Origin: Mariannaea sp. PMI_226
Lineage: Eukaryota; Ascomycota; Sordariomycetes; Hypocreales; Nectriaceae
Length of the DNA stretch: 64,000 nucleotides
Direction of reading: 5' to 3'
Assembly (NCBI GenBank): GCA_024336345.1
Contig: JANFOG010000010.1
Location: 1,178,001 to 1,242,000 of the forward strand
A model generated the notes under the pieces. That model was not told the origin of the DNA. It saw nothing but the letters and a program-made list of their open reading frames with translations, and did not search any database. Every line of letters begins with the position of its first letter. The first letter of the stretch is position 1. The position numbers and the translations under genes were made by a program. Below, piece by piece: positions 38,601-49,904 of this stretch.

Positions 38601-40267
38601 CTATTTAGGTGAAACAAATCGCCCTCATATTCTACAGTGTCTCTTATCCCCCTCTCCTCGACGATCAATTCAAGTGCTGGATCGTCACGCGGGATCTCGG
38701 GACGAGGATCTTGGGCTAGGTAATGTGTCTCTAGCGGAATCAGTCTCAGGTAATTTCTACCAATTAATTGGAAATACACTCCCTTCCTTCCAGGACTTTC
38801 TTGTACTCTAAGCTGTGATGACTGGAAGGGAACTCTGTGATTAGGGATACGATTCATTCAAGTTATCCTGACTGAACTACTTAATGCGACTAATCTTGAT
38901 AATCCATAATATCGAGGTGAATATGCGAATAGTATGTGATATAAGTTTTATTACCTTCTCGATGGCTGGTGAGCCATGCTGGACATACCATGAATGTTAA
39001 ATTGACAATATTGATAAAAGCTTCCATGGAAGACAAGACTTTGGTGACCTAGTAAGAGAAAGTAAGCCACGAGTAGCTCCTGATCCAATCATACTACAGC
39101 AGTCAGAATTCTCCTGTAGCTTAACAGATGGATTGATAGCATTTGTGAACCAGCAAAGATGAAGTAACAGGTTCCAAATTCGCAGGCAATCCCATCCAGA
39201 TCCTCTCTCATCATCCGAAAAAAGTTGGTGTGACTGAACTTGTTGGGATATTGAGTAAGCTTAGAGACTTTCGGATCGCTTTTGTCTATTGCGTCTGCTA
39301 TCAGATGGATGTTCTTTCATAAAAACAAGTAGCTGCTTTGGGTGCGCGTCTGTCATTATTCAATGACACGGCACACAAATCGAGGTTGGGGGCTCACTAG
39401 GAAGAGGCTATAGCCTAGCTGGTGGACATGAACACGCTAGTAATCTTTTTGCTCATGATCTCTTGGCCGCCTCTTCGGTAGGATAATTCGCTGTAGTTGG
39501 GATAGTCAATCGTTCAATCGTCATCTGAATGTTGCGGACGTTTGGTTGGTGGTTATGGTGGTGCTCTCGGTATCCGATCGTAGCCTGCCATCATCCCCAA
39601 CCCCCACTGTTGTGTAGGTACGGTAGTCATATATCACGTCTCATATTTATGTAGTATAGAATGAGAAGTGATGCCAAATCGGATGTCGTACAGGACTACA
39701 CCGAGCTACCAACTTTATTTCTGCATTGGTAGGTAATTGAAATATGACAATGCAGATCATCACCATCACCGTGTATTTCTAAGTTTGGGGGAGAGCATGT
39801 AGTCTAATTAAGTACTAGTACAGGAATCATGGGGCGCAGGCAAAATGCCAACGGTAGTTTTTTCTACGAGGTTGCATGGCTCCAAATGACCCCCAACCCA
39901 ACCTGAGATACCTTGCTGCTTCGGGTCAAGATGCTCCTTGGCAAAGCTGCAAAATCACGCCCAAAGGAACAAATTCCCGTCTTTCCGCCTCCGGCTTCCT
40001 GTAGTCAGCAGAATGTGACCCCCACCATCTCTTTTAGCCTATTTGCGTATGTATGAGGGGATCGTCACTGAGCCGGCTCATGTTATTGACAGGATGAGAG
40101 GTGGCCGGCAGATTTGGGAATATGGAGCACCGTTGGAGATCGTATACCGCTTTTCTTGGTTTCGTAATTTATAAGGAAACTCTGGCGTTGTCCATGTCTT
40201 CTGTTTGACACACACAATCATTTCCCGTTTACTCTTCCTCCAAAGCCGCGTGCACACATCAATCATC
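32601..40267. other. 7.7-kb stretch without a recognisable gene
   Basis: No frame encodes a known domain and I could not join frames into a plausible spliced gene. Visible structure is limited to simple sequence: a GAT run at about 35206-35230, AT-rich segments near 35770-35900 and 37620-39300, and scattered TAGGTAC-type words (33541-33555, 35030-35095, 39614-39626). The open frame 35138-35632 owes its Met run to the GAT repeat. No transposase, integrase or reverse transcriptase remnant could be recognised by eye. The last few hundred bases form the promoter of the GH3 gene. Confidence 0.5.
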
Positions 40268-43069
40268 ATGTGCGCCACAAAAGAACTCCTCGACGTTGAG
40301 GGCTTGATCAGCCAACTTCGCCTCGAAGAGAAGATTGAGCTCCTCGCGGGCCAGGGCTCTTTTCGTACTACAGGCCTCCCTAATAAAGGAATCCCAGATC
40401 TTATCGTAGGTTCTATAGACATCTTTGACGGAAAATGAATTTGAAAGCTAATTGGGAACCAAAAGACTTCAGACGGACCCCATGGCATTCGCGGTCGTCG
40501 GTCTTTTACTCTAGTGAGTCTCTGCCACATAATCGCCTCATAAGATTGTTGAGGCCAAAAATGGCGAGCACTGACTAACCACTGGGATAGCACCCAAGCT
40601 GTCTGCTTCCATCAGCCACGGCGATGGGTGCGACATTTGACAGCGACCTGCTAAATAAAGTCGGAAATCTTCTGGGTGATGAAGCGCGATCCAAAGGTGT
40701 CCATGTTCTTCTTGCCCCAACCGTTTGTCTACAGCGCTCCCCATTGATGGGACGTGGCTTCGAGGCTTTCAGTGAAGACCCTATTCACAGCGGAATGCTG
40801 GCTTCGGCTTACATCAATGGCGTCCAGGAGCGTGGCGTTGCAACGAGCATCAAGCACTACGCCGCTCATGACCAGTCCAAAAACTCCATCGAGGACAATA
40901 TCTGTATGACGGAGCGGACGTTGCGCGAAGTGCACCTGATGCCTTTTCAGCTGGCCATGCGTCACTCGCAGCCCTGGACGGTGATGACCTCCTATAACAA
41001 GATCAACGGCATCCACGCCAGCGAGGATCCTCTGCTGCTTAAGCGCATCCTTCGAGAGGAATGGGGCTTCGATGGTCTGGTCATGAGCGACTGGTTCGGT
41101 ACCTACAGCACTACTGAGGCCATGAACGCCGGCCTCGACTTGGAAATGCCTGGTCCCACACAGTTCCGAGGCAAGAGCTTGAGTGTGGCTGTCAATACCC
41201 GCAAGGTTGCGCATGCTACCATTGACGAGTCCGTCAGAAATATCTTGAAGCTCGTAAATAAAGTCAAAAGGGCGGAATTGACGGAAGAAGTCCCAGAAGC
41301 AAACACTCCCGAACACCAGCAACTCATTCGTAAGCTGGTTGCCGATGGAATTGTGTTGCTTAAGAATGAGCGACAGGCGCTGCCGATTAACATCGAGAAT
41401 AAGAAGAAAACCTTTGGATTGATTGGTGATCACTTCAAGTCTCCTGCTCTAGGTGGTGGCGGTAGTGCAGAAGTCGACCCCTACTACTTCGTTACTCCCT
41501 ATGATGCCATTGTCGAGGTGGTTGGAGAGGAGAACGTGTCGTATGCAGTTGGCGGCTACAGTAAGTTGCATGCTCATGAATGCTCGCCCATGGACTAAAG
41601 CAGAGTTTCCATATCAACAAGAAGCTAACACGATTGCTAGCCTTCAAGTTCGGCCCTCTCCTTAAAACTTTGACTCAGCCTGATTCCCAGGAAAAGGGCT
41701 GGTTCATTGAGATCTTCGGCGAGAACCCAGACGAGAATCCCTCCGCTAAGCCAGTTCTCACAACTACTACTGTGAAAGAGTTGATTGACGTTCCTGAGAG
41801 TTTCCACAGCTCGCTACCTGAAAAGTATTTTGTGAGAGCCCGATCAGTCTTCACAGCAGAAAGCTCTTGTCGCTTCCGATTTGGCTTCAGCACCTCAGGA
41901 AAGGGAAGAGTGCGACTCGACGGAGAGGAAGTCATTGACCTGTGGACCAGCCAGCCCCCCAAAACCCAGGACACTCCATGCTTCAATCGCCTCTCCATGG
42001 AGAGGTTCTACGAGCTGGACATGGTGAAGGGACAGAATGTCAAGGTTGAGGTGTCGCTGGTGAATGAGGATCTTGCAGGAGGTGTTGGAACCTCGCTGAC
42101 CCTCGCTGGACGCCTCGGAGGATTCGAGATTATCGACGAGGACAAGGCTCTTCAAGAGGCAGTCGAGCTTGCAAAGAAGGTGGACATCCCCATTGTGCTA
42201 ACTGGTCTGTCAAACGAGTATGAGTGTGAAGGAAGCGACCGAACACACTTGCGACTCCCCCGACGTTCTGATGAGCTGATCCAAGCTGTTCTGGACGCCA
42301 ACCCCAACACAGTAAGTGACCCTTGAGGGGTAACCGGCAAACTGGCCAGCTGGCTAATAAATTACAGATTATCATCACTCAATCAGGGCAGCCGATTGAG
42401 ATGCCTTGGGAGAAGCAAGCCGGCACCTTAGTCCACGCATGGTACGGTGGCCAAGAAGTCGGGCACGGAATGGCGGATGTGCTCTTCGGCAAGGTGAACC
42501 CCTCTGGAAGACTTTCCATGACGTTTCCACGGTCGCTCAAGCATAACCCGGCTTATCTCAACTTCGGAAAGACGGACTACGAGATTCTGTACGGCGAAGG
42601 TGTCTTCATCGGCCACCGATACTATGAGAAGCTTGACCACGACCCCTTATTCTACTTTGGACATGGTCTCTCTTATTCGACTTTTGAGTATTCTAACATC
42701 CAGGTGCCCGGGGAGTTTGAAGCGTCACCTGACCATCAGATGAGCTTCTCGGTTGATGTGACCAACAAGGGTGCTTATCGTGGTGCCGAGGTGGTCCAAG
42801 CCTACCTTCACGATCCTGACAGCTCGGTCCAGCGACCGATCAGAGAGCTGAAGGCGTTTGGAAAGGTTGAGTTGGATGTCAACGAAACAAAGACAGTTAG
42901 TCTGAGTCTAGACAAATACTCTCTATCGTTCTGGTCGGAAGAGGTGTCCAAGTGGAAAGCTGAAGCTGGCGAGTATGTCATCATCCTCGCTTCAAGCGCC
43001 AATCCCAAGGACGAGATTTGCCGAGCCAGCTTTAAACTCAACAAGACTTTCTGTTGGTCCGGACTGTAA
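40268..43069 (+). CDS. GH3 beta-glucosidase with PA14 domain, intracellular
   Basis: Five exons, 40268-40405, 40466-40513, 40591-41560, 41641-42311 and 42368-43069, give 842 residues; the introns are 60, 77, 80, 56 nt long and three fall between codons. Exon 2 encodes only 16 residues, including [10 protein letters not shown]. The catalytic nucleophile is D229 in [17 protein letters not shown] and [11 protein letters not shown] are further GH3 marks. The order is N-terminal barrel, a PA14 insert at about 395-545 (beginning near [11 protein letters not shown]), the second GH3 domain ([11 protein letters not shown]), then a fibronectin-III-like C-terminal domain ([20 protein letters not shown]). 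The N-terminus [17 protein letters not shown] has no signal peptide, so it probably acts inside the cell, hydrolysing beta-linked glucosides. The length is usual for fungal PA14-type beta-glucosidases. Its 3' end is 92 bases from that of the SGNH hydrolase. Confidence 0.94.
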
Positions 43070-43161
43070 AATTGCAATAAAAACAAAGTATTGGAACACG
43101 GTTGCTAGATGGATAGGGCTTCAAATAGACTTGTCGATTTCTTTTCTTCATAAACCATACT

Positions 43162-44206
43162 TTAGATAAGTAGTTTATGGAGAGCTATGGTCCCAAATGG
43201 AAATATAATTAGCCATGATGGCCTAGAGAGAACACCTGTATCCGCCGCTTCTGATTCCTTTTTCTCGGCCGCAACCGCCTGTCCATCACGTACTGGATCA
43301 TCACCAACCGGATCATTGATCCAGCTTGTGGGTATTTGAGTTATGTAATCGTACCAGTAATCTCCAAGCATTTTATAGCCTTTATTACTTGGATGTATGC
43401 AGTCTTGAAGCTGGTTCCGAGGAAACATTGAGAAGTCCACGGCCAGAACGTGGTGGCCAGCGTCCAGACGCTTTTGGACGACCCCAGGAATCAATGACCG
43501 ATATTTGGGAATCTGAGGCGCCTGGTGTGAGTTACACGAATTGATAATTATCGCAACCAAGATGACAGCATCTGGACATTTCTTAATGATATGGTCAATC
43601 AGATCACCTAGGCGATCAGCAACTTCTGTAGGGTCGTTGCCCTCCGTGGAATACTGCGGCCGATCGTCCATATCGTTTGTGCCGGCGTGTATAAGGACGA
43701 TATTTGGCCTTTGTTCGAGGGATTCGTCGAGATGATCACTAATATACTTGATCGTTTTACCACCCCATGCGGCCTAAGGTGAGAAAGTAAAGTTAGACAA
43801 TAGTGCTGATGGTATTCTGGTGATCATCACTGGGCTCTCTTACAAAATAACCGTCAGTCATGTTGCCATTCTGAAGTGTACCAGCGAAAACAACATCATT
43901 ATCTATAGGATATGGGTTAGTTATACAGTACAGGCTCCTCTATGAGATCTCTCTCTCTCTCTCACTGGATAAGTCTTGCTGTAACTGGTATCGATAACCG
44001 TTCCCATCGCCACCATTTTGATCACTCAGCCTACCAAGCGTGATCGAGTCGCCGGCACAGAGGATCCGGAGCTCAGTACCCGACTTGATAACTTTTCCAG
44101 GAGAGGGATGCGTTAAATTAAGAGGAGAGTCTGGAATGGAATCACTGAGACCTGAGCCTACAACGATAGAGACTGCGCTCAGAAGCTGAGTTACCGAAGG
44201 TTTCAT
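43162..44206 (-). CDS. Secreted SGNH/GDSL-type hydrolase
   Basis: Three exons on the minus strand, 44206-43966, 43902-43844 and 43773-43162, give 303 residues; introns are 63 and 70 nt. A signal peptide covers about residues 1-20 (MKPSVTQLLSAVSIVVGSG). The SGNH blocks are visible: catalytic S54 in CAGDSITLG, N133 in HAGTND, and D224/H227 in DCIHPSNKGY, so a full Ser-His-Asp triad is present. The last 19 residues form a hydrophobic tail (WLIIFPFGTIALHKLLI) after a hydrophilic, small-residue stretch, which could be a GPI-anchor signal. Relatives in this lipase_GDSL_2/CE3-like group are esterases, often deacetylating plant or fungal polysaccharides; the substrate here is inferred only. The neighbouring beta-glucosidase would fit a carbohydrate role. 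A CT repeat (43948-43964) lies at the first donor site. Confidence 0.9.
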
Positions 44207-46627
44207 GGTGACTATGTTAATGAGTACGCTCCCTTACTAGACCTTGGCAAAGGGGGCGGATATATAAGAGGAGTCTTTCTAAAAGAATACCAGGACTTCC
44301 ATTTACGAGAAATACGACGTATTGTATATTTTATCAGCAAATACGCCTGGTTCGCCAAGGCAGGCTTGTCATCCCGTAACCGCCCCGGGGGGGGGGGGGG
44401 GGGGGGGGGGGGAGCGGGCCCAGGGAACTCAACAAGTTCATGTGGCATAGTCTGGTCTCCCTGGAGATTTGGAAAAGAGCAGAAATCCTGGTTCTAAAGA
44501 ATTCGAGGCTGTGATTTGTCTCGTGGTAAGAAATACGCCGTAACTAGTTGATTAGAAGCGGCGTGTGCACCTTTTTGAGTCTAGACACATCTTCCAAAAG
44601 AGGCTGTACTGTAGAATGTGGTTGCGGATCCGTGCAGAACGAGAAGAACGAGCAGAGCGCGTAAACTTGAATCTCTTGCACTCCGCTTTTGTTGGGTGCT
44701 GTTGGCTTGGCGACTTCAGAGACAACCATGGCCTTGCCAAGATCGAGGTAATGGAATATTGGGTGATGACCTGCCAGAACCTCTCTATGGAATGTTTAGA
44801 TGTGGAATGGCTTCCCTCGGGGATTGCTTATCATGGGGCGGCCTGACGTAAGGGTCTTGTTGATTGTTGGCTCCTCTGATTCAGCCTCATGCCTTCAGAG
44901 GCCTGTCAGTTTCTCTCGTTATTCTTGCGTACACGTTTGCTTTTCCTCGCCATTGCTCGAATACCTCAGGGATCTACAGTTTAAAAGAATATTAGGTATT
45001 GGGTACCCTGGCATGGAAATCAGACTCGCTTGAATAACTTTGTTTGTGCTTTATGTGGAAGAAATTTGATAGCCATCTGGTTAGCAACAGTTGGCTGCAG
45101 TTGGATTGCATTCTAACTGTCTGCCTCTTCGGAGGACCATCTAAAGCATTTACAACTATCCCACTCAAAATGACGTAGAGGCTAAAACATGTGTGTGATA
45201 GCCATGGTTTGGGATCTTGGAATGTTCTGAGTACACATTCCACCCAGTAGGGGATGATGGGAGGAGTGAAACAGGCGGATATCCCGACGGAAATAATACC
45301 CTAGAAATGTGACTGCATAGAACTTCATAGACTAAAACGTGCATTTGGTGAGATGTAAGCCCAAAGTTCCCATAGCTAGGCTGTGTCTGGAAGTGGCCGA
45401 GAGTGACTGATAGTAAAACGGGCCCAGCATGCGTTGGCCACGCTGTCGCTTAGTGACACGATATGTCGTTCGATGCGGCTCAATGATACGCTGGGCCACG
45501 ACGTGTTCCAATTTGGAATAATTGCAAAGAGGGTGAAAATCATGACTTTTAAGAGACCTGTATTTTGTGACATGAGAGGATAGCCAGGTGTTGCCTATTT
45601 GACATAACAAGTTTATACAGTGACGCAGGGCAGGGCTATAACGACCTAGGCGTATAGGAATGTCACGGTTTGCGGCGGTAAGAATTGTGACGAAAGTCCT
45701 TTTCCCATGTCTACATACGATATGCGAGAGGTGTCCGCGTGTTAGGCTAATACATGTACAGATATATCGGCATAGTTAGAAATGTATCCGAACTATTGAA
45801 GCAGTAGACTAAATAATTAGTGGGCATTAGACTAATCAAGTTATAATAAGGTAGGCGTACTTCTCCCTGTCCCATTGAGATATGCTTAAGAAAAAGGGTG
45901 GCCCATGTACTCGAAAGGGCATGGTGGGCTACCTCCTTGTCGGGATGACCTGACCCTAATGTAACCCTTCGTACAATCGACCAATAGTCGATATTGCGAA
46001 GGCCGGAGGCCCGCCCTACACTACTGCAATTCGCGGATTGTGCCTGATCGAGAGCACGGCGAGACTACAGCAAGGCTCTGTCTCTATGCTTCTCTTGGCA
46101 GCCGGTTGATTCGGCTACAAGGCTAGACTTGGCAGACTTATGGCCAGACTTTGCATTCGTTGGTTGAATCAGTTAGATTGAAAGCAACGGCGTATATGAC
46201 TCATGGTCTTGGCAATTATTTTCTATCGATTTGAGATAAAAATGCGAGCCCACGATTTGCCGTCGCTTAAATCCACGATCAAGTGGTACATCCTCTGCGA
46301 GAGACGAAAGCCCAAGGCATGACACTCAGCTGGCCATAATAATGGCAACAGCGTGGATGATTTTGCTGAGACTAACATAAGTAATGGGCTTGCGCAATGT
46401 CTAACACTTCAACACTTTCGGATATCCTGGGTCGGGCCGTTATGGTAAGACGTTATGGTTGCTTGTTAAAATCACAACCCGTCGCAGGCTGGCCATCAAA
46501 ATGTTGCAATCACTGAGATAAAAGTTAAACACCAATTAAAACGCTCTGAGTCACTTTGATTGTACTTTATTTGTCGTCGTATCTAATTCAAAATCCACCA
46601 CCATCCTTGAACACTTCCTCCTTCACA
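44207..46627. other. Divergent intergenic region with a G26 tract
   Basis: About 2.4 kb between the SGNH hydrolase start (minus) and the small membrane protein (plus). It contains an uninterrupted run of 26 G at 44387-44412. Open frames such as 44565-44846 (+) and 45332-45610 (-) show no domain. No RNA gene was recognised. Confidence 0.5.
44387..44412. repeat. Homopolymer of 26 G
   Basis: An uninterrupted run of G on the plus strand, preceded by CGCCCC. It sits about 180 bases upstream of the SGNH hydrolase start codon, read as C26 on that gene's strand. Length in the assembly may be inexact, as such runs are poorly sequenced. Confidence 0.9.
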
Positions 46628-47056
46628 ATGGGCCAGGATCAACAGACCACGACTACCGCCACGCCCTCTACTCTTACCTCTACTGCAATCACATCCCTTG
46701 CAGCGTTGAAGATAGGACTTGGTGCAGCCTGCGTCATCGCCCCGCAACTTACTTGCGATCTGTTCTTGCTCAGCCTCCCCCCGCAGGCCGCTATTGCGGT
46801 TCGACTATTTGGGTCCAGCTGCGCAGCTGTCGGTGCCATCACCCTGCGCTTGAATAAGAAGTGTTCAGAGGGCAAGCTAAACAAGTCGGATATGAAGATG
46901 GTGGCAGGGTTCAATATCTTGGCGGACATGGTAGATACGGCGAGTAGTGTAGTGGGATATTCGTCCGGAATGTACGGCCTGGGGGCGTTGGGAATGCTTG
47001 GTGGCGGTGGTGTTGTTTTGGCAGCACTTGGAGCTGTGGGATACCGAGGTCTCTAA
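46628..47056 (+). CDS. Small membrane protein, 142 aa (DUF4267-like)
   Basis: A single frame of 142 residues from the ATG at 46628, the first ATG after a leader rich in CACCA and TCC. A Thr-rich N-terminus is followed by four likely hydrophobic spans: about 20-40 (TSLAALKIGLGAACVIA), 55-72, 90-108 (MVAGFNILADMVDTAS) and 115-140 (Gly-rich, ending GAVGYRGL). The spacing of LGAACVIAP, RLFGSSCAAVGA and FNILADMVD resembles the DUF4267 group of four-helix membrane proteins, but similarity is judged by eye only. Function is unknown. Its stop is 54 bases from the stop of the ferric reductase on the other strand, so their 3' untranslated regions very likely overlap. Confidence 0.75.
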   Translation: MGQDQQTTTTATPSTLTSTAITSLAALKIGLGAACVIAPQLTCDLFLLSLPPQAAIAVRLFGSSCAAVGAITLRLNKKCSEGKLNKSDMKMVAGFNILADMVDTASSVVGYSSGMYGLGALGMLGGGGVVLAALGAVGYRGL

Positions 47057-47110
47057 CAGGCTGTAACATCAGGTATATTTTCTAGTTGTGCATACGAATC
47101 CACACTCAAA

Positions 47111-48977
47111 TTACCAATTGAAATTCTCGCAGTGTACATCTACGCTCGGCCCATTTGAGCGAATGCAATCGCCGGTGGCGGCTCTAACATCCTGCATCAT
47201 CGACTCAGGACCACAGGCAGCAACCAGCACTCGCTGGTTAGTCCCCATGTGCTGTATAGCACCAAGAATTGCTTCTCTTACCCTTAGCCTTTCATAATTT
47301 ATGCCGTATTTGATGTCCAATTCTGCCACGTTGGATGCGTCATCCCATGGTAGCCTGCTACACAATGTATGCTGAGTGAGTCTCGAGGCAGTTGGGGCTA
47401 GGCGGAGAGATTCAACGGCTGCGCCCTGAGGTATTTGTGAAAAAGAGGCTTCGGTGGCTCCCAAATCTGGAGTAGTATTTCCAGGAAAGTCTTGATACGG
47501 CGGAAAATTAAATTCCTCAGTGACGTACAGAGTCATGGAGACGCGAGTGGACAGGTGGCTGCTCAAGTTGTCCAGATGTCTAGAAAACCAGGTTAAATTC
47601 TCTTTGTTCCTGACAGACCAAAGGAATGTTACCAGCTGTGAAGACCCTGGTCCCGAGGTTTCCAGTAGCGTGTTTACCAGCCCAAATGTGAATGCCGCGC
47701 CACTTCCACCAGCAATGAAGATGATTCTATCATAGTGTTCCAAACTAGGAAGCGAGCCATAGGGACCTTCGAAAGAAGCTTTCACAGCAGAACCTGGATT
47801 TGATACTGCATATTTGTATATGTCTTGGGTAAATCCTCGGTGAGCTTTGATGACCATTTCAAGACCTAGCTTTGTATTCCCAACCACGGTGAATGGGTGG
47901 GTTTGGGTGAGTCCGATACTGGGAATCCACACAAAGACATAGGTTCCTGGAACCGTGCCTTTAGCATGCTTCCCGTTAAGGACGAGTCGGATCCCGCCGT
48001 TTGGAAGCGAGTAAAGGGTTGCCTTGCTTTCATGTAGATTTCTTAGGAGACTTCCTACTCTGATGAGTCGATCGAGTAGCCACATGATAGCCGCTGCGAT
48101 CATGATGATCGGAATTTTCTGTCTCCAGGCAGGCCGGTGGAGACCAGCAAAGAGAATAGTCGCAACGGCACCCAAGATATGACTGATGAGAAAGGTTTCG
48201 TAGCCCCTGTGCCTAAGCAGACCTGATAGCAGAATAAGGGTTCCCACGCCCGAGAAGATGCCCTCTAGATTCGGCCGGTTGATGAAGATGTCCCATCTAT
48301 TTTTAGCCCCAAAGCGCATGATGTAGAATATGGTGTGAAGAATCACCTGCGCAATGACTGTGTATCCGATGACTCGATGGAGGACGTTGAGGTCATTGTA
48401 TGTGTGTTTAGTCAAGCTAGCGAGTGGAGTGTTTCTTATGCCCAAGAAAACTGCGAGTGCAATGTTGGCGGCAGCCATCCTGATAAGTGTTGATCAGCAT
48501 GCTGCCAATGATAAACTCTCAGAGAAGAGAGCGAGGGAGAGAGATCAAGAGCTTACCAACCAAATCTAGCCGCAGGGTTGCTCAACTTTGCCATGGTGAC
48601 GTTGGTCACACACAAAAGCGTGTTGACAAGGAGATAACCCATAACTAGGATGGCATGTCCGAGGGATGGAAACCCAGGGACTGTTCGGACTACGTAGCTC
48701 TTACAGAAACTTTGGCACAATAATGAGCATCATGATTCATGAATTGCATTTGCATTTCTTACCGAATGCTTCTTAAACCAAGATAGAAGCCTGGCACCCA
48801 TCTCAGTACCTGTGATGAAGACCATCGGTATCTCGTTGCGACATAATGCGCTTGATGCAGAAGCGTAAAGAGGAAAGTAAAGCCCAAAATAGTAGCGGCG
48901 TATACTTTCAAGGTCCATTCATTGTCGAGCTGCCTTGGTTTAATCAGGGTTGGGTCATTATCAAGCAGTGAGAGCAT
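47111..48977 (-). CDS. Ferric reductase-like transmembrane oxidoreductase
   Basis: Three exons on the minus strand, 48977-48763, 48709-48557 and 48479-47111, give 578 residues; introns are 53 and 77 nt. The two small exons restore an N-terminal span (LKVYAATILGFTFLFTLLH) and the typical GFPSLGHAILVMGYLLVN segment. The heme ligands are paired as H157/H171 and H223/H237, both HX13H, as in FRE/NOX proteins. The cytosolic part has the FAD-binding signature HPFTVVGN, a nucleotide-binding FIAGGSGAAFTFG and a terminal CGPESMMQDVR motif for NADPH binding. Such enzymes pass electrons from NADPH through FAD and two hemes to extracellular Fe(III) or Cu(II) chelates at the plasma membrane. There is no clear signal peptide, and the extracellular N-terminus is short for the family. 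Promoter iron boxes were not checked. Confidence 0.92.
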
Positions 48978-49724
48978 CCTCACTATCGATAGGATGGGGG
49001 GGACTGAGCAATATTCCGATTGTGACGTTTATAGACATGGACTTGATTAAACCCTAAATACTTTAACGGTATTAAACGATGTTGGTGATGATGATTTAGA
49101 CCAACGAAAGTGAAGCACTCTTTAAATTCGGAGTTTTAGGGGTGTCATTTGTTGTAAGCAGACTCTGGAGGGAATCTGTTTCATCTGAGCAGGTCTTTGA
49201 ACAACGAGTGAGGAGCCGTCATTCCGAGACGAGACTTTATTATGGCCTCAGCCCAGCTTCCTCGTGCCATTAGAGAGGAGGTCGCTTTGTCCCGTGGTTC
49301 GGGAATCGGGATCGCTCGGAGTAAGACTGGAGACATTTGCGTTTATCAATCAGCAGCAGCCAATGCCCTAACAATCTAGACCTATTCCGGATGAAACCCT
49401 CCGTATGCACCACACCCCACGAGTCATTAATGGAGGGTGTACTGGAATTAGGATTTATTTTCGACCCAAGTCAAGCAGCTTTTCATTTTTCATCTGCATG
49501 AGGAATTCACGTTGAATCGTCTCGGTGCCGACGACGCTTTGCATGCCTCATTTTGCGCTGACGTTGTCTCTCTCGAACCTCGCATACTCCGGCGACAGGA
49601 AAAGGGCTTCGTCTCTGCTTTTTGGGTCTGCACGAAGATAAGTAAGTCAAGACAAGGTAAGGCACGTGATATGTAGTGGGTAAACTCCGGGAGGGCCCCA
49701 CTAAAATCCCAAGGATGAAGGGGT
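48978..49724. other. Intergenic region upstream of the ferric reductase and U6 genes
   Basis: About 750 bases between the start of the ferric reductase (minus) and the TATA element of U6 (plus). The open frame 49507-49839 (-) runs across the U6 gene antisense and is not a real coding region. Nothing else was recognised. Confidence 0.5.
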
Positions 49725-49731
49725 TATATAT
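49725..49731 (+). promoter_or_regulatory. TATA box of the U6 gene
   Basis: TATATAT lies 29 bases upstream of the proposed U6 5' end, the distance expected for the TATA element that positions Pol III on fungal U6 genes. Confidence 0.75.
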
Positions 49732-49785
49732 CAAAGTAAAATGATGTGTTTTCGACCTTCGGGTCACATGGTTTATTGAAACGAT

Positions 49786-49841
49786 GTTAGTATTCCCTCT
49801 ACCAAGGTCGCAAGTTCGAATCCCGCTAACATCCATCACAG
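49786..49841 (+). other. mRNA-type intron inside U6
   Basis: GTTAGT at the 5' end, GCTAAC 12 bases before the terminal CACAG, total 56 nt, so it fits the spliceosomal introns of the protein genes in this window. It sits directly before the ACAGAGA box. Introns in U6 are known from fission yeast and several other fungi. Confidence 0.9.
49813..49823 (+). promoter_or_regulatory. B-box-like Pol III promoter element within the U6 intron
   Basis: AGTTCGAATCC matches the tRNA B-box consensus GGTTCGANTCC at all but the first base. It is in the intron of U6 and in sense orientation. In Schizosaccharomyces pombe the U6 intron also carries the B box used for transcription, so the same role is likely here. 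Confidence 0.75.
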
Positions 49842-49904
49842 ACAGAGAAGATTAGCATGGCCCCTGCACTAAGGATGACACGCTTCACAAGGAGATGCTT
49901 ACAA

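Noticed and set aside
49783..49833. tRNA-like element with perfect GATGTTA/TAACATC ends and a TTCGAATC loop
   Set aside because: There is no D arm or anticodon arm. The segment overlaps the U6 intron; its T-loop-like part is the B box and the matching ends come from the exon end, GTTAG donor and GCTAAC branch region.
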